From positions 1 through 23,547 of the forward strand of contig JAAVIG010000041.1 in NCBI GenBank assembly GCA_014796735.1: a DNA stretch of 23,547 bases, in the 5' to 3' direction. Below the pieces are notes generated by a model that worked only from the letters and a program-made list of their open reading frames with translations, did no database searches and was not told the origin of the DNA. A program made the position numbers and the translations under genes. Numbering within the stretch: the stretch's first letter is position 1; the number at the start of each line of letters is the position of its first letter. Shown here one piece after another: positions 14,632 to 23,175 of the stretch. The DNA is from Oscillospiraceae bacterium. Its GTDB lineage: Bacteria; Bacillota; Clostridia; Oscillospirales; Ruminococcaceae.

Positions 14632-14734
14632 CCTTTCCTCTTAAGGAAGTGTTTGCGCCACACCCGACCTCGGGGCGGTTCGACACAAAACACGACGGGT
14701 TTGAAAGAACACATTTTTTCATGTTCTTTCAAAC
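14632..14734 (-). repeat. Two-hairpin SD-bearing intergenic repeat, copy R2
   Basis: On minus, 5' to 3': a 13-bp hairpin GTTTGAAAGAACA / TGTTCTTTCAAAC (14734-14699); linker CCCGTCG; a second hairpin closed by GTGTTT / AAACAC (14693-14649) with inner CCGAGGTCGG; and TTCCTTAAGAGGAAAGG (14648-14632), which supplies the rdgB SD. The closing pairs differ from R1 on both arms, keeping pairing. Confidence 0.8.
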
Positions 14735-14768
14735 TTGATTCTCTGTCCCTTTCAATTATCGGTTTAAA

Positions 14769-15749
14769 TTAAATCTCTTCGACGCTGTTATCACCGCCGT
14801 CGTTATCGTTATCGTTATCGGTTTCTTCCTCGTCCGTTTTAATATCCCCGAACAAGGCCTCGGCGTAATCCTCGGGAACAAAGTACTGCAAATCATCTAT
14901 TTTCTCCCCTACTCCCACAAGCTTTACGGGAATACCAAGCTCGTTCTTTATAGGAATTATTATACCGCCCTTTGCCGTTCCGTCAAGCTTTGTAAGCACG
15001 ATACCCGAAATTTCCGCCGCCTCGTTAAAAAGCTTTGCCTGACTCACCGCGTTTTGCCCCGTGGTAGCGTCCAACACCAGCAGGGTCTCACGGTCTGCCT
15101 CTGGCAGCTTCTGACCTATGATACGATCTATCTTTCGCAGCTCGTCCATAAGGTTTTTCTTGTTTTGAAGCCTTCCCGCGGTATCTATTATCAAAACATC
15201 GTAATTTTCCGCCTTAGCCTTGCTGCAAGCGTCAAACACCACCGCCGCGGGGTCGGAGCCTTCCTCTCTTTTTACTATATCGACTCCCGCCCTGTCCGTC
15301 CAGACATTGAGCTGTTCGATAGCCGCCGCGCGGAATACGTCCGCCGCCGCCACAAGTACCTTTTTCCCCTGCGCCTTAAGGTTGGCCGACAGCTTTCCGA
15401 CAGCGGTGGTCTTTCCCGCCCCGTTAACTCCTATCATGGTAATGACCGAGGGAGACGTATTTATTTTAAGCTCGTTTTCCCCGCTTATCATTTCGCTTAT
15501 AATAGCTTTCATGGCGGACAATACCTCCGACGCTTCGGTCAGACCCTCTCTCTTTGTCCGCTCTCTGAGCCTATCGCATATCTCCATGCTTGTTTCGCCG
15601 CCCAGATCGGCGGTTATAAGGGTTTCCTCCAGTTCGTCAAAAAATTCCTCGTTAATTTTTTTTGAGCGGTGAAATAGACCTCCTATCTTTTCGGCAAGGC
15701 TGTTTTTGGTATTTACAAGTCCGTTTTTCAGCTTTTCAAAAAGTCCCAT
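14769..15749 (-). CDS. ftsY: Signal recognition particle receptor FtsY
   Basis: 326 residues from MGLFEKLKNG at 15749, chosen for the AAGGAGATACA SD; an upstream in-frame ATG at 15797 lacks one. The SRP receptor GTPase docks Ffh-4.5S-ribosome complexes at SecYEG. The short N-terminal amphipathic membrane-targeting helix (1-30) is followed by the N domain (30-95) and G domain: G1 GVNGAGKTT (107-115), G2 DVFRAAA (137-143), G3 DTAGR (189-193), LDATTGQNA, G4 TKLDG (253-257) and GVGE. The C-terminus adds an acidic tail (DEEETDNDNDNDGGDNSVEEI), partly from three GTTATC units at 14802-14819. First gene of the cluster after a consensus promoter. Confidence 0.97.
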   Translation of the reverse strand: MGLFEKLKNGLVNTKNSLAEKIGGLFHRSKKINEEFFDELEETLITADLGGETSMEICDRLRERTKREGLTEASEVLSAMKAIISEMISGENELKINTSPSVITMIGVNGAGKTTAVGKLSANLKAQGKKVLVAAADVFRAAAIEQLNVWTDRAGVDIVKREEGSDPAAVVFDACSKAKAENYDVLIIDTAGRLQNKKNLMDELRKIDRIIGQKLPEADRETLLVLDATTGQNAVSQAKLFNEAAEISGIVLTKLDGTAKGGIIIPIKNELGIPVKLVGVGEKIDDLQYFVPEDYAEALFGDIKTDEEETDNDNDNDGGDNSVEEI

Positions 15750-15815
15750 TGTATCTCCTTGTTTATCGTTCTTTAAAAAGCGTTTATATTTATTCAACCG
15801 TATAGTGTGTTTTAA

Positions 15816-15844
15816 ATTATAGCATTAAAAAAACGCTTTGTCAA
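15816..15844 (-). promoter_or_regulatory. Consensus sigma-A promoter of the ftsY cluster
   Basis: On minus: TTGACA (15844-15839), a 17-bp spacer and TATAAT (15821-15816). Exact consensus; probably drives ftsY-rdgB-yhbY-nadD-unknown-yqeK and possibly rsfS. Divergent from the chemoreceptor promoter ~75 bp away. Confidence 0.9.
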
Positions 15845-15918
15845 TAAGGAGCACTAAAAGGGTGATTGCGAAAAAACACAGACCTTTCAAATTTTTTTCA
15901 CACAAAAAAAAAAAGGTA

Positions 15919-15947
15919 TTGAATTTCATCGCTAAATCTGTTATAAT
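15919..15947 (+). promoter_or_regulatory. Sigma-A promoter of the chemoreceptor gene
   Basis: TTGAAT (15919-15924), a 17-bp spacer and TATAAT (15942-15947). Start near 15954; a ~105-nt AT-rich leader precedes GAAAGGG and the ATG at 16060. Confidence 0.8.
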
Positions 15948-16059
15948 AGTATTCACAGTATACATAATTTGGTTTTTTTCCTTTAATTCTGACAATTGCA
16001 CTTACTGTACAAAAAGTCAAAATAAAAAGAAGATAAAACTATAGAAAGGGTAATTTAGG

Positions 16060-17850
16060 ATGAAAAAAGCTAAAACAATTCGCAGCAGTATACGTCAGGG
16101 CAACATGCTGATCTTAGCGGGCGGTCTTTTTCTGACCGTATTTTTTACGCTTTGCTTGGTGTTTATAGACATATGCCTGCAAAGCTGCGTTCATTACAGC
16201 AACATGTTGTCCAGTGCGACGGATGTAATCATTGAGGCGAATAACATTTTCCGCACCGTTGATACCGCCGTATACGAGAACACTTCGACCGACTCTGTAA
16301 AGCTCAGCACGCCCGACTTCGATGCTCTTTACAACACATCGATAAACGAAATGGGCAGCGTTGCGACAAAGGCTAAAAACGCTAAAGCTCTCTATGACGA
16401 ATTTAAATCCACCGCCTCCTTGGCTCTGACAACAAAGAACACAGACATTGAAAAAGCAAGAGCGATATGCGACGGGGATCTTACCAACGCTCTCAACGAG
16501 CTGAACACTAATCTCCATGATGTTGCAAACTCATACGATGAAATGAACGAACAAGCAAGCGCTATCGTGACAAACGTGATCAAGGTCTCTACAATAATAG
16601 GTCTGCTTTTCCTTGTTGGAATGTTAGTCTATTCGCTTACAATCTCCAACAAAATGGCAAAAACGATTGCAACTCCGATCGTCGCCGTTGCCGAATGGGC
16701 GGAGACCCTTTCCACGGGAGCCGATCATATCGATAAGGCGGATATGGGACCGGAAGGCGATATATCGCTTGTTGAAATACAGCGCATGGTTAAAGCGTTC
16801 ACCGTAATGTCCGACAGCATCAGGGAGAACGTTGATGTTGTAAGCAAGGTAGCCAACGGCGATATGACCGCATTTGTAAATATACGCTCCAGCAATGACA
16901 CGCTGGGTAAGAGCCTTTATAAAATGGTTCAGAGCAACGATATAATGTTTGCGCAGATAACGCAGATCGCAAATTCCGTAACCGACGGCACGGATGCCAT
17001 ATCTGCGGCGGCGAAGCTCCTTGCGGAGAGCTGCATCGAGCAGGCAAACGACATAACCGAATTACAGGATGAAATAAAACACACAAACGACCTCACCGGC
17101 GAAAACGCCCGCAACGCGGCTCAAGCAAACGAGCTGTCCAATGCTATACATAATGAAATCATTGTAAGCAAGGGCAAAATGCAGACGTTGGTTGAAGCTA
17201 TAAAAGCAATTTTTGAGGCTTCGGAAAAGGTTTCCGATGTTATTTCCGATATAGAAGCTATCGCTAATCAGACAAATCTGCTGGCTATAAACGCAAGCAT
17301 TGAAGCAAGAAGAGCAGGCGAAGCGGGAAAAAGCTTCGCGGTGGTTGCCTCATCCGTTAAGGAATTGGCGGACAAAAGTGCGGATTCCGCAACTCAGACC
17401 AAATCGCTTATAGACGATACCATTGCCAAGGCAAAACACGGCAGTCAGCTGTCCGACGAAACCTATGCGGCATTTGAAACTATTATCGACTCGCTTGAAC
17501 AGGTTATCGAGGTTTCGGGCAAAATTGCCGAATCGGGTGCTCAACAGCAGAATAATATGACGAACATTAAAAACACCATCGATGATATTTCCAGGGTTGT
17601 TTCCAGTAATGCCGCGTCCAGCGAGGAGACTGCGGCTATGACTGTCGAGATTTCCAAGAACGCAGCAATGCTCAAGGAGTCTATGCAGCAGTTCAATCTG
17701 CGTAACCGCGAACCCGGCAAGCCCTACATTCCGCCCGCAAAGGCAAATGATAAGGAGTTCGTAAAGATCGCCACCGAGAATTACAACAAGTTTATCAAGA
17801 CCCCCGAGGGACGTAAAATGATCGGAAAAATAGAAATAGGCACGAATTAA
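16060..17850 (+). CDS. Methyl-accepting chemotaxis protein
   Basis: 596 residues, inner-membrane chemoreceptor that feeds CheA/CheW. A short cytoplasmic N-terminus, TM1 (~16-40), a ~130-residue extracellular helical ligand domain (41-171, four-helix-like, ligand unknown), TM2 (~172-195), HAMP (~197-255) and a cytoplasmic coiled coil. The signalling tip is clear: IEAIANQTNLLAINASIEAR at 398-417, then RAGEAGKSFAVVASSVKELADKSA. Most receptors read IEAARAGE; this one reads IEARRAGE, adding a charge near the tip. A flexible C-terminal tail (EPGKPYIPPAKANDKEF...) follows; no NWETF-type CheR tether is present. Monocistronic, with its own promoter and terminator. No che genes in the window, so partners are elsewhere. 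It may also serve a non-motility signalling role. Confidence 0.93.
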   Translation: MKKAKTIRSSIRQGNMLILAGGLFLTVFFTLCLVFIDICLQSCVHYSNMLSSATDVIIEANNIFRTVDTAVYENTSTDSVKLSTPDFDALYNTSINEMGSVATKAKNAKALYDEFKSTASLALTTKNTDIEKARAICDGDLTNALNELNTNLHDVANSYDEMNEQASAIVTNVIKVSTIIGLLFLVGMLVYSLTISNKMAKTIATPIVAVAEWAETLSTGADHIDKADMGPEGDISLVEIQRMVKAFTVMSDSIRENVDVVSKVANGDMTAFVNIRSSNDTLGKSLYKMVQSNDIMFAQITQIANSVTDGTDAISAAAKLLAESCIEQANDITELQDEIKHTNDLTGENARNAAQANELSNAIHNEIIVSKGKMQTLVEAIKAIFEASEKVSDVISDIEAIANQTNLLAINASIEARRAGEAGKSFAVVASSVKELADKSADSATQTKSLIDDTIAKAKHGSQLSDETYAAFETIIDSLEQVIEVSGKIAESGAQQQNNMTNIKNTIDDISRVVSSNAASSEETAAMTVEISKNAAMLKESMQQFNLRNREPGKPYIPPAKANDKEFVKIATENYNKFIKTPEGRKMIGKIEIGTN

Positions 17851-17855
17851 CGCAA

Positions 17856-17890
17856 ACGCCTGCCGTTCGATTTGAGCGGCAGGCGTTTTT
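17856..17890 (+). terminator. Strong terminator after the chemoreceptor gene
   Basis: ACGCCTGCCG (17856-17865) pairs perfectly with CGGCAGGCGT (17877-17886), followed by TTTTT. Six bases after the stop. Confidence 0.9.
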
Positions 17891-17934
17891 GCGGTTAAAG
17901 AATAAAATAAGTCCATAAACAGGAGATAAAATAT

Positions 17935-18531
17935 ATGAGCATAATCCGGACTCATAATATAACATTATACGGCGGCAATGAGCGGTATAAAATCGTATTG
18001 CGCCCTCTTTCGGACGAACACCTGCCTTATCTGTATAAATGGAACTCCGACCCGGAGGTGCTGTATTGGACAGAGGGCGAGGATATCGAAGGCTATCCGC
18101 CCGAGGTGGTTCATCAAATCTACGGAGGAATATCACAGAATAATCCTTGCTTTGCAGTTGAGGTGAACGGTGAAATTATAGGCGAATGCTGGCTTCAAAA
18201 AATGAATTTGCCCGAGGTCAAAAAAATGTATGCTGCCGATACCGACGTCAGAAGAATAGATATGTCTATCGGAGAAAAGGCGTATTGGGGAAAAGGTATC
18301 GGAACTCTTTTTATCGGCATGCTGGTGAAATACACCTTTGAATGTGAGCAAGTGGATGTTTTGCATTGCTTTTGTGAGGATTATAACATTCGTTCAAGGC
18401 GTGTATGGGAAAAAAACGGATTTCGGCTTGTATTAACGGAAGAAATCCCGCAGCCCCATAAAGGTAAGCTGCAATACCATTGGCGGCTGACAAAAGACGA
18501 GTATCGGGAACGCAAAGGCGAAACATCGTGA
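17935..18531 (+). CDS. GNAT N-acetyltransferase (RimJ/RimL- or AAC(6')-like)
   Basis: 198 residues, cytosolic. GNAT fold: an N-terminal strand-helix region with IVLRPLSDEHLPYLYKWNSDPEVLYWTEG (the LRxLxxxDxxxLxxWxxDPEV pattern of RimJ/RimL and AAC(6') relatives). The CoA-binding motif A is MSIGEKAYWGKGIGTLFIGM, with the (Q/R)xxGxG loop as WGKGIG. A C-terminal half (CFCEDYNIRSRRVWEKNGFRLV) has the usual N.RS.R..EK.GF. The substrate could be an aminoglycoside, peptide N-terminus or small amine; sequence alone does not decide, and no resistance claim is made. SD AGGAGA. It follows the chemoreceptor terminator by ~45 bases without a clear promoter. Confidence 0.85.
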   Translation: MSIIRTHNITLYGGNERYKIVLRPLSDEHLPYLYKWNSDPEVLYWTEGEDIEGYPPEVVHQIYGGISQNNPCFAVEVNGEIIGECWLQKMNLPEVKKMYAADTDVRRIDMSIGEKAYWGKGIGTLFIGMLVKYTFECEQVDVLHCFCEDYNIRSRRVWEKNGFRLVLTEEIPQPHKGKLQYHWRLTKDEYRERKGETS

Positions 18532-18553
18532 AAAAAAACATTACAAAAAAAGG

Positions 18554-18581
18554 TTAATACTGAAGCCATTTAATGTATAAT
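18554..18581 (+). promoter_or_regulatory. Weak promoter candidate before the second GNAT gene
   Basis: TATAAT at 18576-18581 has only a poor -35 (TTAATA, 18554-18559) at 16 bp. Position fits a start ~30 bases ahead of the ATG. Confidence 0.4.
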
Positions 18582-18614
18582 TTACATATAAAGCAATAAG
18601 GAGAGAAACACACC

Positions 18615-19139
18615 ATGCTGAAACTTATAAGCCGCTGTTCGGAATACGTCAACGGATACAGAGAGTATTGTGAAGAATTATTTGACAACAACGTTGTATA
18701 TTTCCGACCAACCGATCCGAAGCTGATCGACAATGAATGGTTTAACAGAACGAAAGATTGGTACGACAAAAAGGAGAACGGACAAATTCAGGGGCAGCCC
18801 ATAAGCTTACACTTTTGGGCTGTTGATGATGAAAAATTTATAGGCGAATTTCAACTGAGAAACGAATTGACCCCGGAAATATTATCGGGTATAGGCAGTA
18901 TCGGATACGCAGTACGTATATCCGAACAAGGCAAGGGATACGGAACCGAGATATTGAAGCAAGGGCTGCTTATTGCGAAAGAACACGGTATGAACAAAGT
19001 TCTTTTGAACATCAATGATAAAAATATTGTATCTGTTCATGTTTGCGAGAAGCTTGGCGGAAAACTGACGGATAAAATACAAGCATATAACGACGCCGAA
19101 GGTCATCACATCATGTGCAGATATTGGATTTATCTGTAA
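18615..19139 (+). CDS. GNAT acetyltransferase, COG3981-like
   Basis: 174 residues. Its layout matches the COG3981 'predicted acetyltransferase' group: an N-terminal half with EWFNRTKDWYDKKENGQI and SLHFWAVDDEKFIGEFQLRNEL, then motif A as GSIGYAVRISEQGKGYGTEI (acetyl-CoA pyrophosphate loop QGKGYG), then VLLNINDKNIVSVHVCEKLGGKL. Substrate unknown. SD AAGGAGAG. It is not similar in detail to the GNAT gene just upstream, so this is not a recent tandem duplication. It ends before a bidirectional terminator. Confidence 0.87.
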   Translation: MLKLISRCSEYVNGYREYCEELFDNNVVYFRPTDPKLIDNEWFNRTKDWYDKKENGQIQGQPISLHFWAVDDEKFIGEFQLRNELTPEILSGIGSIGYAVRISEQGKGYGTEILKQGLLIAKEHGMNKVLLNINDKNIVSVHVCEKLGGKLTDKIQAYNDAEGHHIMCRYWIYL

Positions 19140-19223
19140 TAATGTTCTCAAATTAAAATATTTGCAAAATTTATTGCATTATTCGAAAACAAGACTTAGG
19201 ACGCAAAACGTTATACAAACAAA

Positions 19224-19258
19224 AAGGGCTGTAAAAAACACAGCCCTTAATTATTTTT
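19224..19258. terminator. Bidirectional terminator between GNAT and mnmE
   Basis: AAGGGCTGT (19224-19232) pairs with ACAGCCCTT (19240-19248). Plus reads on into AATTATTTTT; minus reads on into TTTGTTTG. It serves the second GNAT gene and mnmE, which converge here. Confidence 0.85.
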
Positions 19259-19271
19259 ACAGCATTTCCTT

Positions 19272-20636
19272 CTATTTTCCCACACAAAACTTCTTAAAGA
19301 CCTGATCAATAATTTCATCGCTTACGTTCTCCCCCGTAAGCTCCATAAGGCTGTCCAAAGCCGCTTCCAACATTACCCCCGCGGCGTCCAATGTAACGCC
19401 CTTGTTTATCCCGTCAATTGCCGCTTCGATAGCGGTCTCGGCTCTTACCGCCGCCGCTCTCTGCCGTTCGTTGGCGATAAATCCCGCCGAAATATCCAGT
19501 TTTTCGGGATTGATCAGCTTTCCAACCGCCTCATTAAGCAGCTTAAGCGATTTCGGGTCATTGGCGGAAATTTCCACCACCTTTCCGAATTTAGCCGCCA
19601 GATACGCCATATCAAGCTTGTTATCCAAATCAAGCTTATTTATAACGCAAAGCACATTACGACCCTTCAGCTTTTCGATAAGCTTATAATCCTCGGCTTC
19701 AAGAGGACGGCTGTAATCAAACACCGCAAAAACAAGCTGCGAATGCTCCAGCCTTTTTTCCATTTTAATTACCCCTATCCTCTCAACGGGATTATCCGTC
19801 TCCCTTATCCCCGCGCAGTCCGCTATCCTGAGAAGCGCGCCGCCCAGAATAACGTTTTCCTCCACAATATCGGTGGTAGTCCCCTCAATATCGGTGACAA
19901 TGCTCCTTTCGCACCCCACCAGCAGATTCATCAGCGTGGATTTTCCCACATTGGGCTTGCCGACTATCGCCGCGCTTATACCGTCCCTAAGTGCCTGCCC
20001 CACGTCAAAGCTTTCCAGCAGCAGCTTTATTTTAAGTCGGCATTCGGCAAGCTGACCTATCTTAGAGCTTATCTCGAAGCTGTCCAATTCGTCGGGATAG
20101 TCTATCCAAGCGGAAATTTCCGTTGCCAGATCGAGAATCGTCTGCTTTATCCCGCTGATTTTCTGATACAGCGCCCCGTCAAGCTGTGCGGCTGCGCATT
20201 TTAAAAACTGGTCGCTTTTGGAATTTATTATATCCGCCACCGCCTCGGCTTGTGTCAAGGTCATTTTCCCCGCCATTAAAGCCCTGCGTGTAAACTCTCC
20301 CGCCTCAGCAAGCCTTGCCCCCGCGTCAAGACAAGCGCGGAGCACTCTTCTTGTTATAAGAACGCCGCCGTGACAGGTAAGCTCCGCAACGTCCTCTCCC
20401 GTGTAGCTGTGAGGTGCGCGAAACACAAGCAAAACGCCGTCGTCAAGGCGTTCCTTTCCCTCGCCGCCGTAAATATTACCGTAGGCGGCGGTATAGCCCT
20501 TCATTTCGGCGATTGTCTTGTTTCCTGCGGGCTTAAAAACAGCCGCCGCTATATCAAAAGCCTTTTCTCCGCTTATCCTTATAACGGAGATACCTCCCGT
20601 GGCGGGAGGCGTTGCTATTGCAGCAATAGTAGACAT
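19272..20636 (-). CDS. mnmE: tRNA modification GTPase MnmE
   Basis: 454 residues, full length. With MnmG it installs the 5-carboxymethylaminomethyl group on wobble U34. The N-terminal tetrahydrofolate-binding domain (1-~120: TIAAIATPPATGGISVIRIS, SYTGEDVAELTCHGG, AGEFTRRA) is followed by helical segments around a GTPase domain: G1 GKPNVGKST (226-234), G3 DCAGI (273-277), G4 NKLD (333-336). The C-terminal FCVGK holds the conserved functional Cys (C451; FC(I/V)GK in the family). SD AAAGGACAGAAACA. It follows secA2 by 39 bases and ends at a terminator. mnmG, its usual partner downstream, is not here. Confidence 0.96.
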   Translation of the reverse strand: MSTIAAIATPPATGGISVIRISGEKAFDIAAAVFKPAGNKTIAEMKGYTAAYGNIYGGEGKERLDDGVLLVFRAPHSYTGEDVAELTCHGGVLITRRVLRACLDAGARLAEAGEFTRRALMAGKMTLTQAEAVADIINSKSDQFLKCAAAQLDGALYQKISGIKQTILDLATEISAWIDYPDELDSFEISSKIGQLAECRLKIKLLLESFDVGQALRDGISAAIVGKPNVGKSTLMNLLVGCERSIVTDIEGTTTDIVEENVILGGALLRIADCAGIRETDNPVERIGVIKMEKRLEHSQLVFAVFDYSRPLEAEDYKLIEKLKGRNVLCVINKLDLDNKLDMAYLAAKFGKVVEISANDPKSLKLLNEAVGKLINPEKLDISAGFIANERQRAAAVRAETAIEAAIDGINKGVTLDAAGVMLEAALDSLMELTGENVSDEIIDQVFKKFCVGK

Positions 20637-20675
20637 TGTTTCTGTCCTTTCTCAATCGGAGTCGCTTTTATGAGA

Positions 20676-23045
20676 TTACTTTTTCTTTTTCCAAAACAAA
20701 AATCCCTTTTTCTTTTCGTCCTTATCTCGCTTTTCCTCCGCTTTACCGCTTTTTTCCGATTCTTCCGCTTCAATATCATCCAAATCAAGCAGGCTTTCCG
20801 AAAACGATACGGTATTTTTCTCCTCCTGTTCAAGCAGCTCCCTTTCGCTTTCCTCGGACAGGAAATTAACAAGAAACGGCTTTTTGTTTAACTCGTCCCC
20901 CGTGTCCTCCAATAAATAGGTGCGAATATTACGAGGTACGTCTATCCTGTAATTTTCGTCGCCGTAATTCATAAGAGCGTCAAACCGTTCCTCAACATAG
21001 GCTTTCAGTTCCTGCTCCATTGCCTGATAATATTCCTCGGCGGCAATATTGTATTCCTCCGCGGGACTTTTTCCGCCTACCTCAACCAAATGTATTCCCC
21101 TGCGTATATATTCGGTATATTCAAGGTATTCGCTCCAGAATCTGTTTACAGCGGCAACCACCGTTCTGCGCTGCAAATCGGTGAGAAGCGGCTCGCCGTA
21201 TATCTTCAACGCTTCCTTATATCCCGCAAGATTTTCCCATATATTGGGCGACTGCTCTCTTAAAAATCTGCTTCTGCTTGCAAAAATCTGCTCTCTGTGC
21301 TTTTCGCCTATCAATGTAAACTTCAAAAGTCTTGCTCTTGCATCAAAGGCGTCGCCCTCGCTTATCCTTTGTATACGCTCAACCTCGCGCTTTAAAATCT
21401 TGTCCTCTATCGGCTCCTCCGTAGGTTGGGGCTTATGCTTTGCGGGCAGCAGCTCGGTCAACTTGTACTTTTCCATTATAGGCTCGTCCGCCGCCACAAA
21501 CCGCATGCTCTCGCCGGGGTCTCCCTGTCTGCCGCACCGTCCGATAAGCTGCTTTACTATGCGGCTGCTCTCGGGCATATAAGTTGAAATTACAAGCAGT
21601 CCTCCCGCGTTTACCGCTTCCTGTCTCTGTGCTTCGTTTCTTCCGCCTAATTTTATATCAACGCCGCGCCCCGCCATATTGGTTGAAATAGTGACATTGT
21701 AGGGCTTTCCCGCCTCGCTGATAACGTCCGCTTCCATATAGTCGTTTTTGGCGTTAAGGATAGCCGCCTTTATGCCCTTTGCTCTAAGCATATCATAAAG
21801 CCGCTCGCTGTCCTCAATACTGCCTGTGCCCACCAGAACGGGCTGTCCCTTTTCATGCGCATCGCAAATTGCTTTTACAACGCCTTTCCATTTGGCCTCC
21901 GTATTGTAATATATCCTCATATCCCTGTCAATTCGCTTGCTTGGCGTGTGGGGGTCAATACGGACAAATTGAAGGTCGTAAAGCTGATAAAACTCGTCCT
22001 TTGACGCTTCGGCGGTACCCGTCATGCCCGACAGATAAGGGTACTGACGTACAAAGTACTGCATGGCGATGCTGCCCATTATAACGCCCCTTGTTGAAAC
22101 CTCAACGCCGTGCTTTAATTCCACAGCCGATTGAAGCGTACCGGGATAGTGCCTGTTTTCCGCTATTCGTCCCGTGAATTTATCGATAAGAAGTATTCTT
22201 CCGTCACGGCAGATATAGTCCTTGTCCTCCTTAAGCATAAACCACGCGTTTAAGCAGTCGTTTATTTTGGAAAGCAGCTCGGCGTTTTCCTCGTCGTATA
22301 AATTATCAACATTAAAAAATTCCTCCGCCTTTGCCGCTCCCTCGTCGGAAAGATATACATTTTCCGCTTCAAGGCTTATGTCGTAGTCCTCCTCGGTAAA
22401 TCTGCCCATAAGATCGGCAACGTCAAACAGCTGCGGATCGTAGCTTACCTCGGTATCTGCCGCCACCACCATCGGAATACGTCCCTCGTCAATAAGCAGC
22501 GAGTCCGCCTCGTCCACAATAGCGGCGGAAAAGCCCTGTCCCACCGTATCTTCGATATTCTGTACCGTAAAATCACGAAGATAGTCAAAGCAGCATTCCC
22601 GCGCGCTGATATAAAGCACGTCCGCCTTATATGCGTCACGCCTGCCGTAAAAATCCGTTCTTTCCGTAACGGAAGCTACTGTAACGCCGAGAAGAGAGTA
22701 AACAGGCTTCATCCATTTTTCGTCGCGGTAAGCGAGATAATCGTTAAAGGTCAAGATGTGGACACGTCTGCCGATCAGCTTGTGCCACACCGCCGCAAAC
22801 ACCGCGCAGAGAGTTTTTCCCTCTCCGGTAGGCATTTCAAGTATTTTACCCTCGATCAGGGCTTTTCCCGCTAATAGCTGCTGATCGAAAGGTGTCTGTC
22901 CCAGTCCTCTTTCGGCGGCTATGCAGACAGCGGCAAAAAGGGGAGTGAGATTTTTTCCGTTTTCGGATTTTACCAAAAGAGTTTTTATATCGTATTCTTC
23001 TGCATATTCTCTTACAGAGGAGATAAATTTTTCATTGTCGGTCAT
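20676..23045 (-). CDS. secA2: SecA2-type accessory preprotein translocase ATPase
   Basis: 789 residues from MTDNEKFISS at 23045 (SD AGGAAGGA upstream); a TTG-initiated extension to 23108 lacks an SD. SecA motor domains are all present: Walker A MPTGEGKT (71-78), TFNDYLAYRDEKWM (99-112), YISARECCFDYLRD, Walker B VDEADSLLIDEGRIP (177-191), a preprotein cross-linking region, SGMTGTA, NBD2 with TNMAGRGVDIKLGG, IGRCGRQGDPG, and a helical scaffold. It departs from housekeeping SecA: GRGVD in place of GRGTD, MPTGEGKT in place of M(Q/K)TGEGKT, and a C-terminus without the Cys-rich zinc/SecB tail, ending instead in an acidic segment and GFLFWKKKK. An accessory export ATPase for a substrate subset is inferred; no SecY2 or Asp gene is nearby. 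Confidence 0.88.
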   Translation of the reverse strand: MTDNEKFISSVREYAEEYDIKTLLVKSENGKNLTPLFAAVCIAAERGLGQTPFDQQLLAGKALIEGKILEMPTGEGKTLCAVFAAVWHKLIGRRVHILTFNDYLAYRDEKWMKPVYSLLGVTVASVTERTDFYGRRDAYKADVLYISARECCFDYLRDFTVQNIEDTVGQGFSAAIVDEADSLLIDEGRIPMVVAADTEVSYDPQLFDVADLMGRFTEEDYDISLEAENVYLSDEGAAKAEEFFNVDNLYDEENAELLSKINDCLNAWFMLKEDKDYICRDGRILLIDKFTGRIAENRHYPGTLQSAVELKHGVEVSTRGVIMGSIAMQYFVRQYPYLSGMTGTAEASKDEFYQLYDLQFVRIDPHTPSKRIDRDMRIYYNTEAKWKGVVKAICDAHEKGQPVLVGTGSIEDSERLYDMLRAKGIKAAILNAKNDYMEADVISEAGKPYNVTISTNMAGRGVDIKLGGRNEAQRQEAVNAGGLLVISTYMPESSRIVKQLIGRCGRQGDPGESMRFVAADEPIMEKYKLTELLPAKHKPQPTEEPIEDKILKREVERIQRISEGDAFDARARLLKFTLIGEKHREQIFASRSRFLREQSPNIWENLAGYKEALKIYGEPLLTDLQRRTVVAAVNRFWSEYLEYTEYIRRGIHLVEVGGKSPAEEYNIAAEEYYQAMEQELKAYVEERFDALMNYGDENYRIDVPRNIRTYLLEDTGDELNKKPFLVNFLSEESERELLEQEEKNTVSFSESLLDLDDIEAEESEKSGKAEEKRDKDEKKKGFLFWKKKK

Positions 23046-23129
23046 TTCGGTGATGATTCCTTCCTGTGATAAGGTTTTTGGGGTAGAGGCGTGTAAGAAT
23101 ATGTCCAATTGGGATAATAATTTATTTTA

Positions 23130-23158
23130 AGTATAACACATTTTATTTAAAAAGTAAA
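23130..23158 (-). promoter_or_regulatory. Promoter of secA2-mnmE
   Basis: On minus: TTTACT (23158-23153), a 17-bp spacer and TATACT (23135-23130) with an extended -10 TG one base upstream (TGtTATACT). Confidence 0.65.
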
Positions 23159-23175
23159 TAAGGGGGAGGGGGGAT

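Noticed and set aside
14619..14732. TTG-initiated N-terminal extension of RdgB
   Set aside because: It is the translation of repeat R2. The R1 copy is shifted in frame by an indel, so the peptide is not conserved, and the SD sits just before 14618.
14802..14819. GTTATC triplicate as a regulatory repeat
   Set aside because: It lies inside ftsY and simply codes the Asn-Asp repeats of the acidic tail.
17935..19139. Tandem duplication of acetyltransferase genes
   Set aside because: The two GNAT proteins differ in length and motif context and belong to different subgroups.
23046..23108. TTG-initiated extension of SecA2 (MDIFLHAS...)
   Set aside because: No SD upstream, whereas AGGAAGGA precedes the ATG at 23045.
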